Source of the DNA: Larkinella sp965227735
GTDB taxonomy: Bacteria > Bacteroidota > Bacteroidia > Cytophagales > Spirosomataceae
DNA: 64,000 nucleotides
NCBI RefSeq assembly: GCF_965227735.1
Contig: NZ_OZ245776.1
Coordinates: 4,588,001 to 4,652,000, forward strand
Reading direction: 5' to 3'
Made by a program: the position numbers and the translations under genes. Shown here one piece after another: positions 25,458 to 34,535 of the stretch (the first letter of the stretch is position 1; every line of letters begins with the position of its first letter). The notes under the pieces are model-generated. The model ran no database searches. It was not told where the DNA came from and saw nothing but the letters and a program-made list of their open reading frames with translations.

Positions 25458-25859
25458 TTAGTTTGAAACCGCTTGAATCCACTGAGGCAGGTTGTAATAA
25501 GTCGTTACACGGGCTATTTTTTCGTCAGACACTTCCAGAAAAGCCGCTGCCGGAACGACGTAGGTCTGGTTATTCGCTGGTGGTAAACCGTCTTCGGCTT
25601 TTTTATAAACGCCATTTACCACGAATTCAACAGCGACGCGGTTACCGGTTGGTTCGGTAAAGAAAACCAGGTCGGTCAGCGTTTCTGCGTACGATTCGTC
25701 CATGTGTTGCAGAAACGCAGTAAATTTTTCCAGGCCAATGCGCGCTTCGCCCTGATTGGGTTCGTGCCGGATGTCGGGGTGTACCAACGCCAGCATCCCG
25801 TTCCAATCCTGGCGGTTAAAGCAATCGTAATAATTTTTGACAACGTCGAGAGCGGTCAT
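25458..25859 (-). CDS. SnoaL-like / NTF2-fold protein
   Basis: This 133-residue protein starts at MTALDVVKNYYDCFNRQDW. A longer frame reaching into upstream DNA was rejected because the extension is not protein-like and this ATG starts the family pattern. The fold has N-terminal helices VVKNYYDCFNRQDWNGML, a strand HPDIRHEPN and C-terminal strands, as in ketosteroid isomerase-like and SnoaL-like polyketide cyclase relatives. Function cannot be assigned. It shares a transcript direction with the GNAT gene, with a 12-bp gap. Confidence 0.8.
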   Translation of the reverse strand: MTALDVVKNYYDCFNRQDWNGMLALVHPDIRHEPNQGEARIGLEKFTAFLQHMDESYAETLTDLVFFTEPTGNRVAVEFVVNGVYKKAEDGLPPANNQTYVVPAAAFLEVSDEKIARVTTYYNLPQWIQAVSN

Positions 25860-25965
25860 TGATTCAAATAGTTTTTTGTGGAGAGAAGTAGCCTCGCAAA
25901 TATAGGAAGGATAATGCAGTTCCGGCAGACATCTAACGAGAATGGATTCCAGCAAATCCACAAAA

Positions 25966-26109
25966 ATAGCCCACGATTTCAATCGTGGGCACGTGCGGAG
26001 AATTCATGACTCGCAACCGTTTTAACGGTTTTGAAGTCTTAAACCGTTAAAACGGTTGGGGTATATTCGTTTGTTTTCGTATTCCCACGGTTAAAACCGT
26101 GGGCTATTA
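25966..26109. repeat. Composite intergenic inverted repeat (element C)
   Basis: Outer arms start AATAGCCCACG at 25966-25976, and the complement CGTGGGCTATT ends at 26109. Each arm is itself a short hairpin: CCCACGATTTCAATCGTGGG, and CCCACGGTTAAAACCGTGGG. An inner pair AACCGTTTTAACGGTTT (26016-26032) and AAACCGTTAAAACGGTT (26042-26058) is nearly identical to the inner palindrome of element B. It lies between the SnoaL-like gene start and the end of the DUF1501 gene (both on minus), about 13 bp from the latter. Confidence 0.75.
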
Positions 26110-26122
26110 ATGGAATGATTTC

Positions 26123-27571
26123 TCACGCCAAAACCGGCTTCACTACTTTTCCGTGCACATCCGTCAACCGATACCGCCGTCCCTGGTGTTTGAAAATCAG
26201 CTTCTCGTGATCGACACCCATCAGGTGCAGAATCGTGGCCTGAAAGTCGTGAACGTGGACGGGATCTTTGACAATATTGTACCCAAATTCGTCAGTTTCG
26301 CCGTAAACCATGCCTTTTTGAACCCCCGCACCGGCCATCCAGACCGTGAAGCAACGCGGGTGGTGATCGCGACCGTAATTCTCTTTCGACAGTTTGCCCT
26401 GCGAATAATTGGTGCGGCCAAACTCACCGCCCCAGATCACGAGCGTATCATCGAGCAGTCCGCGTTGTTTCAAATCCATGATCAAAGCCGCCGACGGCTG
26501 ATCGACGCTTTTCGTCTGAATCTTGATGTCGTTCGGCAAATTCCCGTGCTGATCCCAGCCCTGGTGATACAACTGCACGAATTTGACGTCCTTCTCTATC
26601 AGCTTCCGGGCCAGCAGACAGTTGGCGGCAAACGTTCCCGGTTTGCGCGAATCGGGGCCATACAGGTCGAAAATGTAATCCGGTTCTTTCGAAATATCGA
26701 GGGTTTCGGGCACTGACGTCTGCATCCGGTACGCCATTTCGTACTGCGCCATCCGGTTGTTGATCTCCGGGTCCAGCACCTGCTTGTATTGTTCCTGATG
26801 CAGTTTTCCTAAATAATCCAGCATCCGCCGACGACTGGTTTTGTCGATGCCCGGCGGGTTGTTGAGGTAGTAAACCGGGTCGGGGCCGGAGCGAAAAACC
26901 ACGCCCTGATGCACCGAAGGCAGAAAACCGTTGCTCCACAGCTTGGCATACAACGGCTGATCGCCGTCGCGCCCTTTCGAGAGCAGCACGACAAAGGCGG
27001 GTAGATTCTGGTTATCGGAACCCAAACCGTAACTGGCCCAGGAACCAAATGAAGGCCGCCCGGCCTGCTGCGAACCAGTTTGGAAAAACGTCACCGCTGG
27101 GTCGTGGTTGATGGCTTCGGTGTTCATTGAACGAATGAAGCACAAATCATCTGTAATGCGGGAAGTATAAGGCAACAACTCACTGACCCACATCTGACTG
27201 TGGCCGTGTTTGGCAAACTTGAACCTGGAAGCCGCCAGCGGAAACCGGCTTTGTCCGGCGGTCATTCCCGTCAGGCGCTGGCCTTTGCGAATGGATTCGG
27301 GCAAATCCTGGCCCCACATCGTTTCCAGTTTGGGTTTGTAATCGAACAAATCCAACTGCGAGGGCGCTCCACTCTGAAACAAATAGATGACCCGCTTCAC
27401 CTTTGGTGAAAAATGCGGTTTGCCCGGCGCGCGGTTTTCTTCGCTCCCCGCCACCCCTTTCGTGGGGTTGAGCAAGGATGCCAGGGCAATGGCTCCCAAA
27501 CCGGCGCTGGTTTTGCCCAGAAAGGTCCGGCGGCTGAGTTGATCGTGCAGTTCGTCTTCCAGGTTGTTCAT
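26123..27571 (-). CDS. Tat-exported DUF1501 protein (copy 1)
   Basis: This 482-residue protein has a twin-arginine leader (LSRRTFLGKTSAGLGAIALA, residues 13-32) and a DUF1501 domain, an alkaline-phosphatase-superfamily fold common in Planctomycetes and Bacteroidota. Landmarks are YLFQSGAPSQLDLFDYKP, the LYHQGWDQHGNLP block, VIWGGEFGRTNYS and GRDHHPRCFTVWMAGAG, whose acidic and histidine residues probably bind metals. DUF1501 genes usually follow DUF1553/DUF1549 genes, as here. A paralog is at 46111-47556 with the same landmarks. The in vivo substrate is unknown. Confidence 0.88.
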   Translation of the reverse strand: MNNLEDELHDQLSRRTFLGKTSAGLGAIALASLLNPTKGVAGSEENRAPGKPHFSPKVKRVIYLFQSGAPSQLDLFDYKPKLETMWGQDLPESIRKGQRLTGMTAGQSRFPLAASRFKFAKHGHSQMWVSELLPYTSRITDDLCFIRSMNTEAINHDPAVTFFQTGSQQAGRPSFGSWASYGLGSDNQNLPAFVVLLSKGRDGDQPLYAKLWSNGFLPSVHQGVVFRSGPDPVYYLNNPPGIDKTSRRRMLDYLGKLHQEQYKQVLDPEINNRMAQYEMAYRMQTSVPETLDISKEPDYIFDLYGPDSRKPGTFAANCLLARKLIEKDVKFVQLYHQGWDQHGNLPNDIKIQTKSVDQPSAALIMDLKQRGLLDDTLVIWGGEFGRTNYSQGKLSKENYGRDHHPRCFTVWMAGAGVQKGMVYGETDEFGYNIVKDPVHVHDFQATILHLMGVDHEKLIFKHQGRRYRLTDVHGKVVKPVLA

Positions 27572-27586
27572 AGCCTTCTCATTTTT

Positions 27587-27675
27587 CTCTGATAACCTCT
27601 GATGCTCCCTGATAACCTCTGTGTAACAAAAGTTATTTCTCAGAGCTAATCAGGGGAAATCAGAGTTGATCAGAG
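27587..27675. repeat. Intergenic inverted repeat (TCTGATAACCTCTGA family)
   Basis: Arms 27587-27621 and 27641-27675 (35 bp each, imperfect) contain repeated CTGATAACCTCTG on the left and CAGAGCTAATCAG with GAAATCAGAG on the right. It occupies the gap between DUF1501 and DUF1553 on the minus strand and ends 3 bp from the stop of DUF1553. Confidence 0.7.
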
Positions 27676-27677
27676 TT

Positions 27678-30600
27678 TTATCGTTTGATAATCGCTTCGT
27701 CAACGTTCATAATCGTGCTGGTCACCACCGTCCAGGCAGCCAGTTCGGCAGTCGGCAGGGTTTTATCGACCGGATATTCACCAACACTTAACAATTCGGC
27801 CGCCCGTTTGGGGTTTTTCCTGAAATCAGCGAGCTCTTCGGTATACAACTGCTTCATCAGCGCCACTTCAGCGGGCCGAACCGGGCGACTGGTCACGGCT
27901 TTAAACACGTAACTGATCAATGGCTCATCCCGCAATCCTTTCTCCAACGCCTTTTGCCCCAACACCCGCGCGGCTTCCACAAACTGCGGGTCGTTCAGCG
28001 TCACCAGAGCCTGCAGGGGCGTCGAGGTTTTCTGCCGTTTCACGATGCAGGTATGGCGTTCGGCGGCATCGAAATTGAGCATCATTGGGGGCGGTGACGA
28101 CCGCTTCCATATCGTATACAGGCTCCGGCGGTAGAGGCTGTCGCCGTGACTTTGTTCGTAACTGATGGCATTCCGGGTGGCCAGGGCTTCCCAGATACCG
28201 GAGGGTTGATACGGTAATACGCTGGTGCCGCCAATTTTCTGGGATAACAAACCGCTGGCAGCCAAAGCATTGTCGCGAACCTGCTCCGCCGACATCCGGT
28301 AGCTGGGGCCACGCGAAAGCAACGAATTATCCAGATCGGCTTCCAGCTTTTTGGCATCCGCCACCGACGACTGGCGATACGTAGCCGACATTACAATCAT
28401 TTTCTGCAAGGCTTTGGTATTCCAGATTCCCGACCGATTGGTGCCATCCCGGAAGCGAACGGCCAGGAAATCCAGCAGTTCGAGGTGGGAGGGAAGGTTG
28501 CCCTGATTCCCGAAATCATCGCTGCTTTTCACCAGGCCCTGACCAAAATACTGCTGCCAGAACCGATTGACCATTACGCGGCTGAACAGCGAATGGTCCG
28601 GATGCAATAGCCACATCGCCAACCCCAGGCGGTTTTTCGGATAGTCGTCCGGAAAGGGCATGAATTGCTCGGGTGTTGCGGGTGTCACCTCTTCGTCGGG
28701 GGCGTCGTAGGCTCCCCGTTTCAGCAGGAAGGTTTTGCGGGGGAATTTCCGCTCCTTCATCACCATCACCTGGTCAGAATTGTTGTACAGCATCACTTCT
28801 TCTGCCCGGTTTTTCTGAAATTCCGCAAACGCTTTTCGGTAGGTCGAGTCGTGAGCGGTAACGTAATAGGTGTACAACCCGGCGCGTTGTGCCGCCGTCC
28901 GTTTGGCGGCTGGCGTAAACAAAGCCGTCGTCAGTGCATCCGGCTGACCCGCCAGTTTCGGAATTTCCAGCGGGGTCAGGGCGCGGTTATAAATCCGTAA
29001 TTCGTCAATCGCGTAATCTTTGATGTAATGATCGTGAATCCGGCCAATCAGGAACGGCGAACCAGACCAGTTTTTGCCATTCTTCCCGCGGTCGATGCTG
29101 TGAACCAGGTGGTCGGTAACGATTTGAAGTTGAGTCTGTTGTCCGTTCAGGTAGAGTTTAATGCCGCCCGCCCGGCCCGAGCCGTCGTAGGTCATGGTCA
29201 GGTGAAACCACTGTTTGTAGCGGATTTTGGCGACGGTTTCCACATCGAGGCTGTTGTCGGGCCAGACGTGGTTGATCGTGAGTTTAAACCGGCCGTCTTC
29301 CAGCAGACCAATTTCGTAGCCCCGGTTTCCGTCAAACGGCCCGTTCGATTTGCCCATCAACATCCCTTCCAGTACCGGTTTGGCCACATTGAACCATGCA
29401 CTTACCGAAAACGGCTCGTTTTGTTCAAAAAAACCGACTTTTCGGGGCAATTCAATGTTGCTGTCGCCCTTCAGATACCGCGCCATCCCCACTTTCCCTT
29501 TGATTTGGTAGGGGAAACTTTCCGGGTCGCCAGCCAAACGCGCGGGTAGCGTGTCGTTCACCTGATTCCAGAAGGCATTGCGGGGATCTTTTTCCAGTTC
29601 TTCACGGGTTTTCGGAACGGCGGGTTTCTTCACTTCCGGCAATCCCAGTTTCTTGCGCCGTTCTTCTTCTTTCTTTTTAAGTTCGTCTTCTTTTTTCCGT
29701 TCAGCGTCCTTCAATTTCTTTTCCTCCGAACTTTCGTAGGCTTTAAAATCCCGCCGATCGGCTTCGTCAAACGTATAATGCGCCACCAAACCGACGTTGG
29801 CCGACGAAGCAGGATTTCGTTCCGCCTGGCTCAGCCACTGGCCAAAAGCCTGCTGGTATTCGGGTCGATTAGGATTTAGTCGCTGTTGTAACGGTTTGAT
29901 TTTCTGGTGAATGAATTTCAATTTGGCATCGACATCCGACGAGGTGAGCGTGATTGTGGGGGCGGGTTCGCCGTTGTACGGAATCTGGCCGCGCTCGTTG
30001 TTGTTATTGAAAAACGCAAACAGCGAATAATAATCTTTCTGGCTGATCGGATCGTATTTGTGGTCGTGGCAGCGGGCGCACTCGACGGTCATACCCAGCA
30101 TCGCTTTCCCAAACGTATTAACGCGGTCGGCGACGTATTCCACCCGGTACTCTTCGTCCACAATACCGCCTTCCTGGCTCTGTTGGTGGTTGCGGTTGAA
30201 CGCCGTGGCCAAGAGCATGTTTTTCGTCGGATTTGGCAGCATATCGCCCGCCAATTGCCAGGTGATGAACTTGTCAAACCGCAGATTTTTGTTGTACGCC
30301 CGAATCACCCAGTCACGGTAAGGCCACATCGTGCGTAAACCGTCGTCCTGGTAGCCGTGCGTGTCGGCATACCGGGCTGCATCCAGCCACTCAACGGCCT
30401 GGCGTTCACCATAATGCGGACTGCTGAACAAGCGGTTGACCACCTTCTCGTAGGCATCCGGCGATTGATCGGCCAGAAACGCATCCACTTCGGCCACCGT
30501 CGGCGGTAAACCGGTCAGGTCGAGCGAAACCCGGCGCAGCAAGGTCGCTTTATCCGCTTCAGCATTCGGCGATAAGCCTTTCTCTTCGAGCTTTTTAAGG

Positions 30601-31139
30601 ACAAAATAATCAATCTCGTTTTTGGCCCACTTCTCATTTTTAACCTTCGGCACCTCCGCCAGTTGGGGCGCAATCAGTGACCAGTGCGGTTTGTATTCGG
30701 CCCCTTGCTCAATCCAGCGAACGAGCAGCGCCTTTTCTTCCGTCGTCAGAACGAGGTTGGACTCCGGCGTTGGCATCCGGTATTCGGGGTCATCAGAAAT
30801 GATGCGGTGGTAGGCTTCACTTTTGGCCAGATTACCGGGAACAATCGCTTTTTTACCACTTTCGGCTAAGGCTTCGTAGGCACTTTCGGCAATGTCCAGC
30901 CGCAAACCGGCTTTTTGCTTGGCCTTATCCGGGCCGTGGCAGGCAAAGCAACGGTCGGATAAAATGGGTTTGATATGGAGGTTGTAATCGACTTTTTCGG
31001 GCAATTTGCTTTCAATCGCCAGCAGTTCGGCCGGCTTCTCGACGCTCGTTTCACATGAGCTTCCAACGGCCATCGAAAACAGGCCGATGGCGGTGCTGAG
31101 CAGGAGGGATTGAACTCGTATGTCGGTTAAATGACGCAT
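27678..31139 (-). CDS. PSCyt1-DUF1549-LamG-DUF1553 secreted protein (copy 1)
   Basis: This 1153-residue exported protein is of the Planctomycete-type. A possible lipoprotein/signal leader ends GSSCE (C29). A cytochrome-like PSCyt1 domain has the heme-binding motif CFACH at 64-68. The DUF1549 domain follows (RVSLDLTGLPPT and VEWLDAARYADTHGYQ), with a second CxxCH in VECARCHDHKYD. A Lys/Glu-rich insertion of about 35 residues near 475-510 is absent from copy 2. A LamG-like carbohydrate-binding domain lies at about 530-735, and the C-terminal DUF1553 has NRLGLAMWLLHPDHSLFSRVMVN and SSDDFGNQGNLPSH. It lies upstream of DUF1501 in one operon. Biochemical role is unknown; sugar binding and heme are predicted. 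Confidence 0.88.
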   Translation of the reverse strand: MRHLTDIRVQSLLLSTAIGLFSMAVGSSCETSVEKPAELLAIESKLPEKVDYNLHIKPILSDRCFACHGPDKAKQKAGLRLDIAESAYEALAESGKKAIVPGNLAKSEAYHRIISDDPEYRMPTPESNLVLTTEEKALLVRWIEQGAEYKPHWSLIAPQLAEVPKVKNEKWAKNEIDYFVLKKLEEKGLSPNAEADKATLLRRVSLDLTGLPPTVAEVDAFLADQSPDAYEKVVNRLFSSPHYGERQAVEWLDAARYADTHGYQDDGLRTMWPYRDWVIRAYNKNLRFDKFITWQLAGDMLPNPTKNMLLATAFNRNHQQSQEGGIVDEEYRVEYVADRVNTFGKAMLGMTVECARCHDHKYDPISQKDYYSLFAFFNNNNERGQIPYNGEPAPTITLTSSDVDAKLKFIHQKIKPLQQRLNPNRPEYQQAFGQWLSQAERNPASSANVGLVAHYTFDEADRRDFKAYESSEEKKLKDAERKKEDELKKKEEERRKKLGLPEVKKPAVPKTREELEKDPRNAFWNQVNDTLPARLAGDPESFPYQIKGKVGMARYLKGDSNIELPRKVGFFEQNEPFSVSAWFNVAKPVLEGMLMGKSNGPFDGNRGYEIGLLEDGRFKLTINHVWPDNSLDVETVAKIRYKQWFHLTMTYDGSGRAGGIKLYLNGQQTQLQIVTDHLVHSIDRGKNGKNWSGSPFLIGRIHDHYIKDYAIDELRIYNRALTPLEIPKLAGQPDALTTALFTPAAKRTAAQRAGLYTYYVTAHDSTYRKAFAEFQKNRAEEVMLYNNSDQVMVMKERKFPRKTFLLKRGAYDAPDEEVTPATPEQFMPFPDDYPKNRLGLAMWLLHPDHSLFSRVMVNRFWQQYFGQGLVKSSDDFGNQGNLPSHLELLDFLAVRFRDGTNRSGIWNTKALQKMIVMSATYRQSSVADAKKLEADLDNSLLSRGPSYRMSAEQVRDNALAASGLLSQKIGGTSVLPYQPSGIWEALATRNAISYEQSHGDSLYRRSLYTIWKRSSPPPMMLNFDAAERHTCIVKRQKTSTPLQALVTLNDPQFVEAARVLGQKALEKGLRDEPLISYVFKAVTSRPVRPAEVALMKQLYTEELADFRKNPKRAAELLSVGEYPVDKTLPTAELAAWTVVTSTIMNVDEAIIKR

Positions 31140-31239
31140 ACGAACAGAGGGGGTTAAGGGAAAAACACAATGAATTTACGAAAATCAACCGGGTTTGTAA
31201 AGAAATAAACCAATTCAGGTTTAAAAAAGTGCAACGTTT

Positions 31240-31492
31240 CCACGGACTTATTGATTTAAACTAAATAACCGCCGGATTGATATTTTGGCTTATCAGCCCA
31301 CAGCCGCTCGGGCGGCCCCGTTTAGCTGTGGGTAAAACGAAAAGCAACCTCATACTAACAAAACCGTTTTAACGGTTTCATCATCCGGCAAACCGTTGAA
31401 ACGGTTCAGTAATGATTCGGTTTGGTCCGCTTTACCCACAGCTAAAGCAGTGGGCTGATAAACATCATTTCGTTAAATCAATAAGTCTGTGG
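31240..31492. mobile_element. Non-coding element with terminal inverted repeats (element B)
   Basis: The ends are CCACGGACTTATTGATTTAA (31240-31259) and its complement at 31473-31492, with one mismatch in 20. Inside, AATAACCGCCGG and GGCTTATCAGCCCACAG match element A at 15188-15541. Here the central palindrome is interrupted: TTTAGCTGTGGGTAAA (31321-31336) and its perfect complement (31431-31446) flank an inner palindrome made of AACCGTTTTAACGGTTT and AACCGTTGAAACGGTT, which also occurs in element C. The right end lies 6 bp from the stop of the minus-strand gene at 31498. A MITE-like origin is inferred. Confidence 0.7.
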
Positions 31493-31497
31493 GTACG

Positions 31498-33009
31498 TTA
31501 CTTGGCTTTGACCGAATCCGCTTTGGCAAAGGCCGCAATGGAATTCTCGCCCAGTCCCATGTTGATTTCCAGCCCCGGCAATGCTTTTTTCAATTCCGCT
31601 ACGCCTGCATCCGTCACTTTGGTTTGCCAGAGGTAAACGGTTTTGAGGTTTTTGATACCGGCCAGTTCGGCCAGCCCGGCGTCGGTTACGGCGGTTCCGT
31701 ACAGATTCAGGTATTCGAGATACGGCAGGTTTTTCAGGTTTTTCAAACCGGCGTCGGTCACTTTCGTTTGTTCCAGGTGCAGTTTTTGCAGGTTTTTCAA
31801 CTGGGCCACCTGCGCCAGTGTCGCGTCCGAAGCCTCCGTATCCCCCAATTTCAGCCAGACAATTTGCTGGCTCAGTTTCGGCAGCGAAACCGCCTGCGCA
31901 TCGCTGAAAGTCCGGGCGTTGACCGCGCTGACTTCCAGTTGATTCTGTTCTTTCGACAACGGCAAAACCAGCAACCCGGCTTTCTTCAACTCCTCGATGG
32001 CCTTCGGGTCAGCGGCTGGCAGTTTCATCGTCAACACCGGCGACTCGGGTGCCGGACCGGTGGCAACCTGCTCACCGCCCACGTTTCCGCCACCCGTTCC
32101 GAGTGCGGCCAGGGCCGGTTTGATGGTGTCGGAGACTTTCAATTCGGCCACTTTTTTGTCGAACGGTGCACCCTCGTTAATCCACCAGGTGAGCAGCGCA
32201 ATTTGATTTTCGGTGAGCTGGGTTTTGCCTTTGGGCGGCATGTGGTGGTCATCTTCTTCCGGTAACAGACACACTTTAACCAGTTTGCTCTGGTCCGCTT
32301 TCCCAGCAACCAGAACCGCCCCGTCTTCGCTGCCTTTTTTGATCATTTCGGGCGAATCCAGCCGCAGATCGGCCTTCGATTTTTCGGGATTATGACACTG
32401 AATGCAGCGGCTTTTCAGAATCGGATGCACAATTTGCTGATACACCATCGCCTGATTGACGTCTTCGATGGGTTTCGCGGCTTCTTCTGCTTCCTCGCGG
32501 GGCGGAATGCCCGCCAGCGACCGGAAGGGTTCCGGGGTGTGTTGAGTCAGGAAGTCGGAACCGTGGGTGAGCGAACCGCCTTCGTGACCAGCCGCCAGCA
32601 GCAACAAAACCGCCACGCCCAGCGCGGGGTAATACAGCAGGGGACCAAAGCGGATTTTGGGGCCAATCCGTTCGTGTTTGATGGCCCAGGCCACCCAGGC
32701 AAAAACCGCCACCCCGATGCCTTCCCACATGTGGTTGTTCAGCGTTTCTTCTTCGTAGCCACCGCCCAGCGAAAGCAGATAACCGAAAACGCAAGCCATC
32801 GTGGCACTGACGGCCGACCAGAACAGAATCAACGTAATTGTGTGCGAGCTAACGGTTTGGCGACGCGTCAGCCGGTCCAGTTCGAGCAGACCCGCAATCA
32901 GCAGAAAACCAATCGGCAAATGGACGATGAGCGGGTGGAAATGTCCGAAGAACAAAGCCCACTCGGAGGGTTGCGGTGCGGTAGCCTGTAAGAGAATAAA
33001 AGGAGTCAT
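31498..33009 (-). CDS. Membrane protein with cytochrome-c-type domain and LRR tail
   Basis: This 503-residue protein starts at MTPFILLQATAPQPSEW; a longer frame upstream is not family-like. The N-terminal part resembles DUF2231/predicted-membrane modules: HFHPLIVHLPIGFLLIAGLLE and four to five hydrophobic helices in the first 170 residues. A planctomycete-type cytochrome c domain follows with CIQCHNPEKSKADLRLDS (about residues 205-225) and HMPPKGKTQLTENQIALLTWW. The C-terminus carries leucine-rich repeats (LKNLQKLHLEQTKVTDAGL and two more copies). It lies between the NHL protein and DUF1553 in the minus-strand operon, suggesting a membrane anchor for extracytoplasmic electron transfer or sugar sensing. 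Confidence 0.8.
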   Translation of the reverse strand: MTPFILLQATAPQPSEWALFFGHFHPLIVHLPIGFLLIAGLLELDRLTRRQTVSSHTITLILFWSAVSATMACVFGYLLSLGGGYEEETLNNHMWEGIGVAVFAWVAWAIKHERIGPKIRFGPLLYYPALGVAVLLLLAAGHEGGSLTHGSDFLTQHTPEPFRSLAGIPPREEAEEAAKPIEDVNQAMVYQQIVHPILKSRCIQCHNPEKSKADLRLDSPEMIKKGSEDGAVLVAGKADQSKLVKVCLLPEEDDHHMPPKGKTQLTENQIALLTWWINEGAPFDKKVAELKVSDTIKPALAALGTGGGNVGGEQVATGPAPESPVLTMKLPAADPKAIEELKKAGLLVLPLSKEQNQLEVSAVNARTFSDAQAVSLPKLSQQIVWLKLGDTEASDATLAQVAQLKNLQKLHLEQTKVTDAGLKNLKNLPYLEYLNLYGTAVTDAGLAELAGIKNLKTVYLWQTKVTDAGVAELKKALPGLEINMGLGENSIAAFAKADSVKAK

Positions 33010-33184
33010 TGAATCAATCGAATGTTCAATTTTGGGAGGAACGTCGGCCTGAGCAGAGCCTGACTGGTACGCGTATGATTTCAAGTCGGGCCGGAATGAG
33101 TTCCGGCCCGGCAAACGGTATGGTTGAGTTCAGTAAGCAGGCCGTCATTGCGGACGTTTGGACTTGCAACGACGGCCGGTTTTA

Positions 33185-34252
33185 TCAGCTAACGCGCTGC
33201 AGTTTCACCGGATAGGTTTTTTGAGAAGCCCATTGCGGTACATACACATTTTCGTCGCCATCGACCAGAACGTCATGCGGGTGCATAAAGGCCGTAAAGC
33301 TTGTGTCTTTCCGCTGTTCTTCCAGTTTGCCGTCTTTGTAAACCGGTGCCGAACCGCCCGGCGTGGAAACCACCTTGTCGTTTTTGTCCAGAATCTGGAT
33401 GTAGCCCGAGTTCGGGTAGGCATCGGACGTACTGCGGAACACCGCACCGTAAATCATGTCGCCGTGCAAAACCGGGCGGCAGATGTACGAACCGGGTAAG
33501 GCGATGGTCGAAAGGTATTTGCCGTCGAGCGTAAACCGCTTCAGGCAGTTGTGACGGCGGTCGGTAATGAGCAGGGTTGGGTTGGCCTTGTTGCGGGTAT
33601 CGACCAGAATGCCGTGACAACAATCGAACTGACCGTTTTCGGAGCCTTTGCCGCCCCAGTGCCGGATGTATTTGCCCTTGGCGTCATACTGCGTGATGTA
33701 ATTCAGGCCGTAGCCGTCGGCGATGTAAATATCGCCGTTGGCGGGGTTGATGGCGGTTTCGGTCGGCGTAAACTGCGTCGGGTAATCGTATTTGCCGGTT
33801 TCTTTCGGGTAATCGATTTTCAGCAGTTCTTTGCCTTTCAGGTCGGTTTTGATGACCTGATGCCGGTTGTTGTCGCAAATAAACAGGAATTGCTCTCCGC
33901 CTTCATTCGCCAGCGTCAGGCCGTGGGCACCGGGGTACGTTGTCCCCCAGGTTTCGAGCAGTTTGCCCGATTTATCATAGATGATAACGTTGTTTTTTGT
34001 CTCGTTGGTCAGCAGAATCAGGCGGCCTTTGGCGTCTTCTACCATTTCGTGGCAGTCGTTGACCGGGTTTTTGCCCGCATCCAGAACGCCCCAGTTTGGC
34101 ACGACCCGGTAGCGGTGCGAGCCGTGTCCGACGGTTTTTTCATCGGCTTTGGGTTGGGCACCGAAATTAATATGGGGAATCGTTAATCCGACAGCAGTGG
34201 CGGCTGTGGCCTTCGTAAGAAACGTGCGTCGGTTTACAGGTTGTGAATTCAT
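33185..34252 (-). CDS. Tat-exported NHL/beta-propeller protein
   Basis: This 355-residue protein has a twin-arginine leader (NRRTFLTKATAATAVGLTIP) followed by a six-bladed propeller of NHL-like repeats, e.g. NVIIYDKSGKLLETWGTTYP, GDIYIADGYGLNYITQYDAKG and NCLKRFTLDGKYLSTIALPG, with the last blade ending MHPHDVLVDGDENVYVPQW. Proteins of this fold act as lyases or binding platforms. It is the first gene of a minus-strand operon (NHL, cytochrome-LRR, DUF1553, DUF1501) with gaps of 175, 358 and 106 bp, two of which hold palindromes. Substrate unknown. Confidence 0.83.
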   Translation of the reverse strand: MNSQPVNRRTFLTKATAATAVGLTIPHINFGAQPKADEKTVGHGSHRYRVVPNWGVLDAGKNPVNDCHEMVEDAKGRLILLTNETKNNVIIYDKSGKLLETWGTTYPGAHGLTLANEGGEQFLFICDNNRHQVIKTDLKGKELLKIDYPKETGKYDYPTQFTPTETAINPANGDIYIADGYGLNYITQYDAKGKYIRHWGGKGSENGQFDCCHGILVDTRNKANPTLLITDRRHNCLKRFTLDGKYLSTIALPGSYICRPVLHGDMIYGAVFRSTSDAYPNSGYIQILDKNDKVVSTPGGSAPVYKDGKLEEQRKDTSFTAFMHPHDVLVDGDENVYVPQWASQKTYPVKLQRVS

Positions 34253-34303
34253 AAGGTCAATTACAAAAGGTTTAGGGAATTGGGTTTTTAGTTACAAAGA
34301 AAT

Positions 34304-34531
34304 TTAAGCGGCCTGCCGAATGGAAAGATGAGCTTCAACGCCCAGGTCCTGCATCAATTCGGTTAAGAACGCCAAATGATTTTCAAGGATTGTACGGTAT
34401 TGATCAATAGAAAATTTATCCGGCGTACCATAGGATTGGTGCACCGCTATCGCCTTATTTGTCCGTTCGATCAATTCCAAGGTGCTCACTATAAGTAAAT
34501 TCCGTTCTTCTGCGTTCGCTGGCTTATCCAT
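34304..34531 (-). CDS. Small helical protein paired with a nucleotidyltransferase
   Basis: This 75-residue protein is predicted to be helical (NLLIVSTLELIERTNKAIAVHQ and TILENHLAFLTELMQDLG), with no signal peptide. Its start lies 4 bp after the stop of the DUF6932-like gene, so the two are co-transcribed. The order and size recall a toxin-antitoxin or a MNT-type modifier pair, but no HEPN RxxxxH motif is present. Function unknown. Confidence 0.7.
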   Translation of the reverse strand: MDKPANAEERNLLIVSTLELIERTNKAIAVHQSYGTPDKFSIDQYRTILENHLAFLTELMQDLGVEAHLSIRQAA

Positions 34532-34535
34532 TGAT

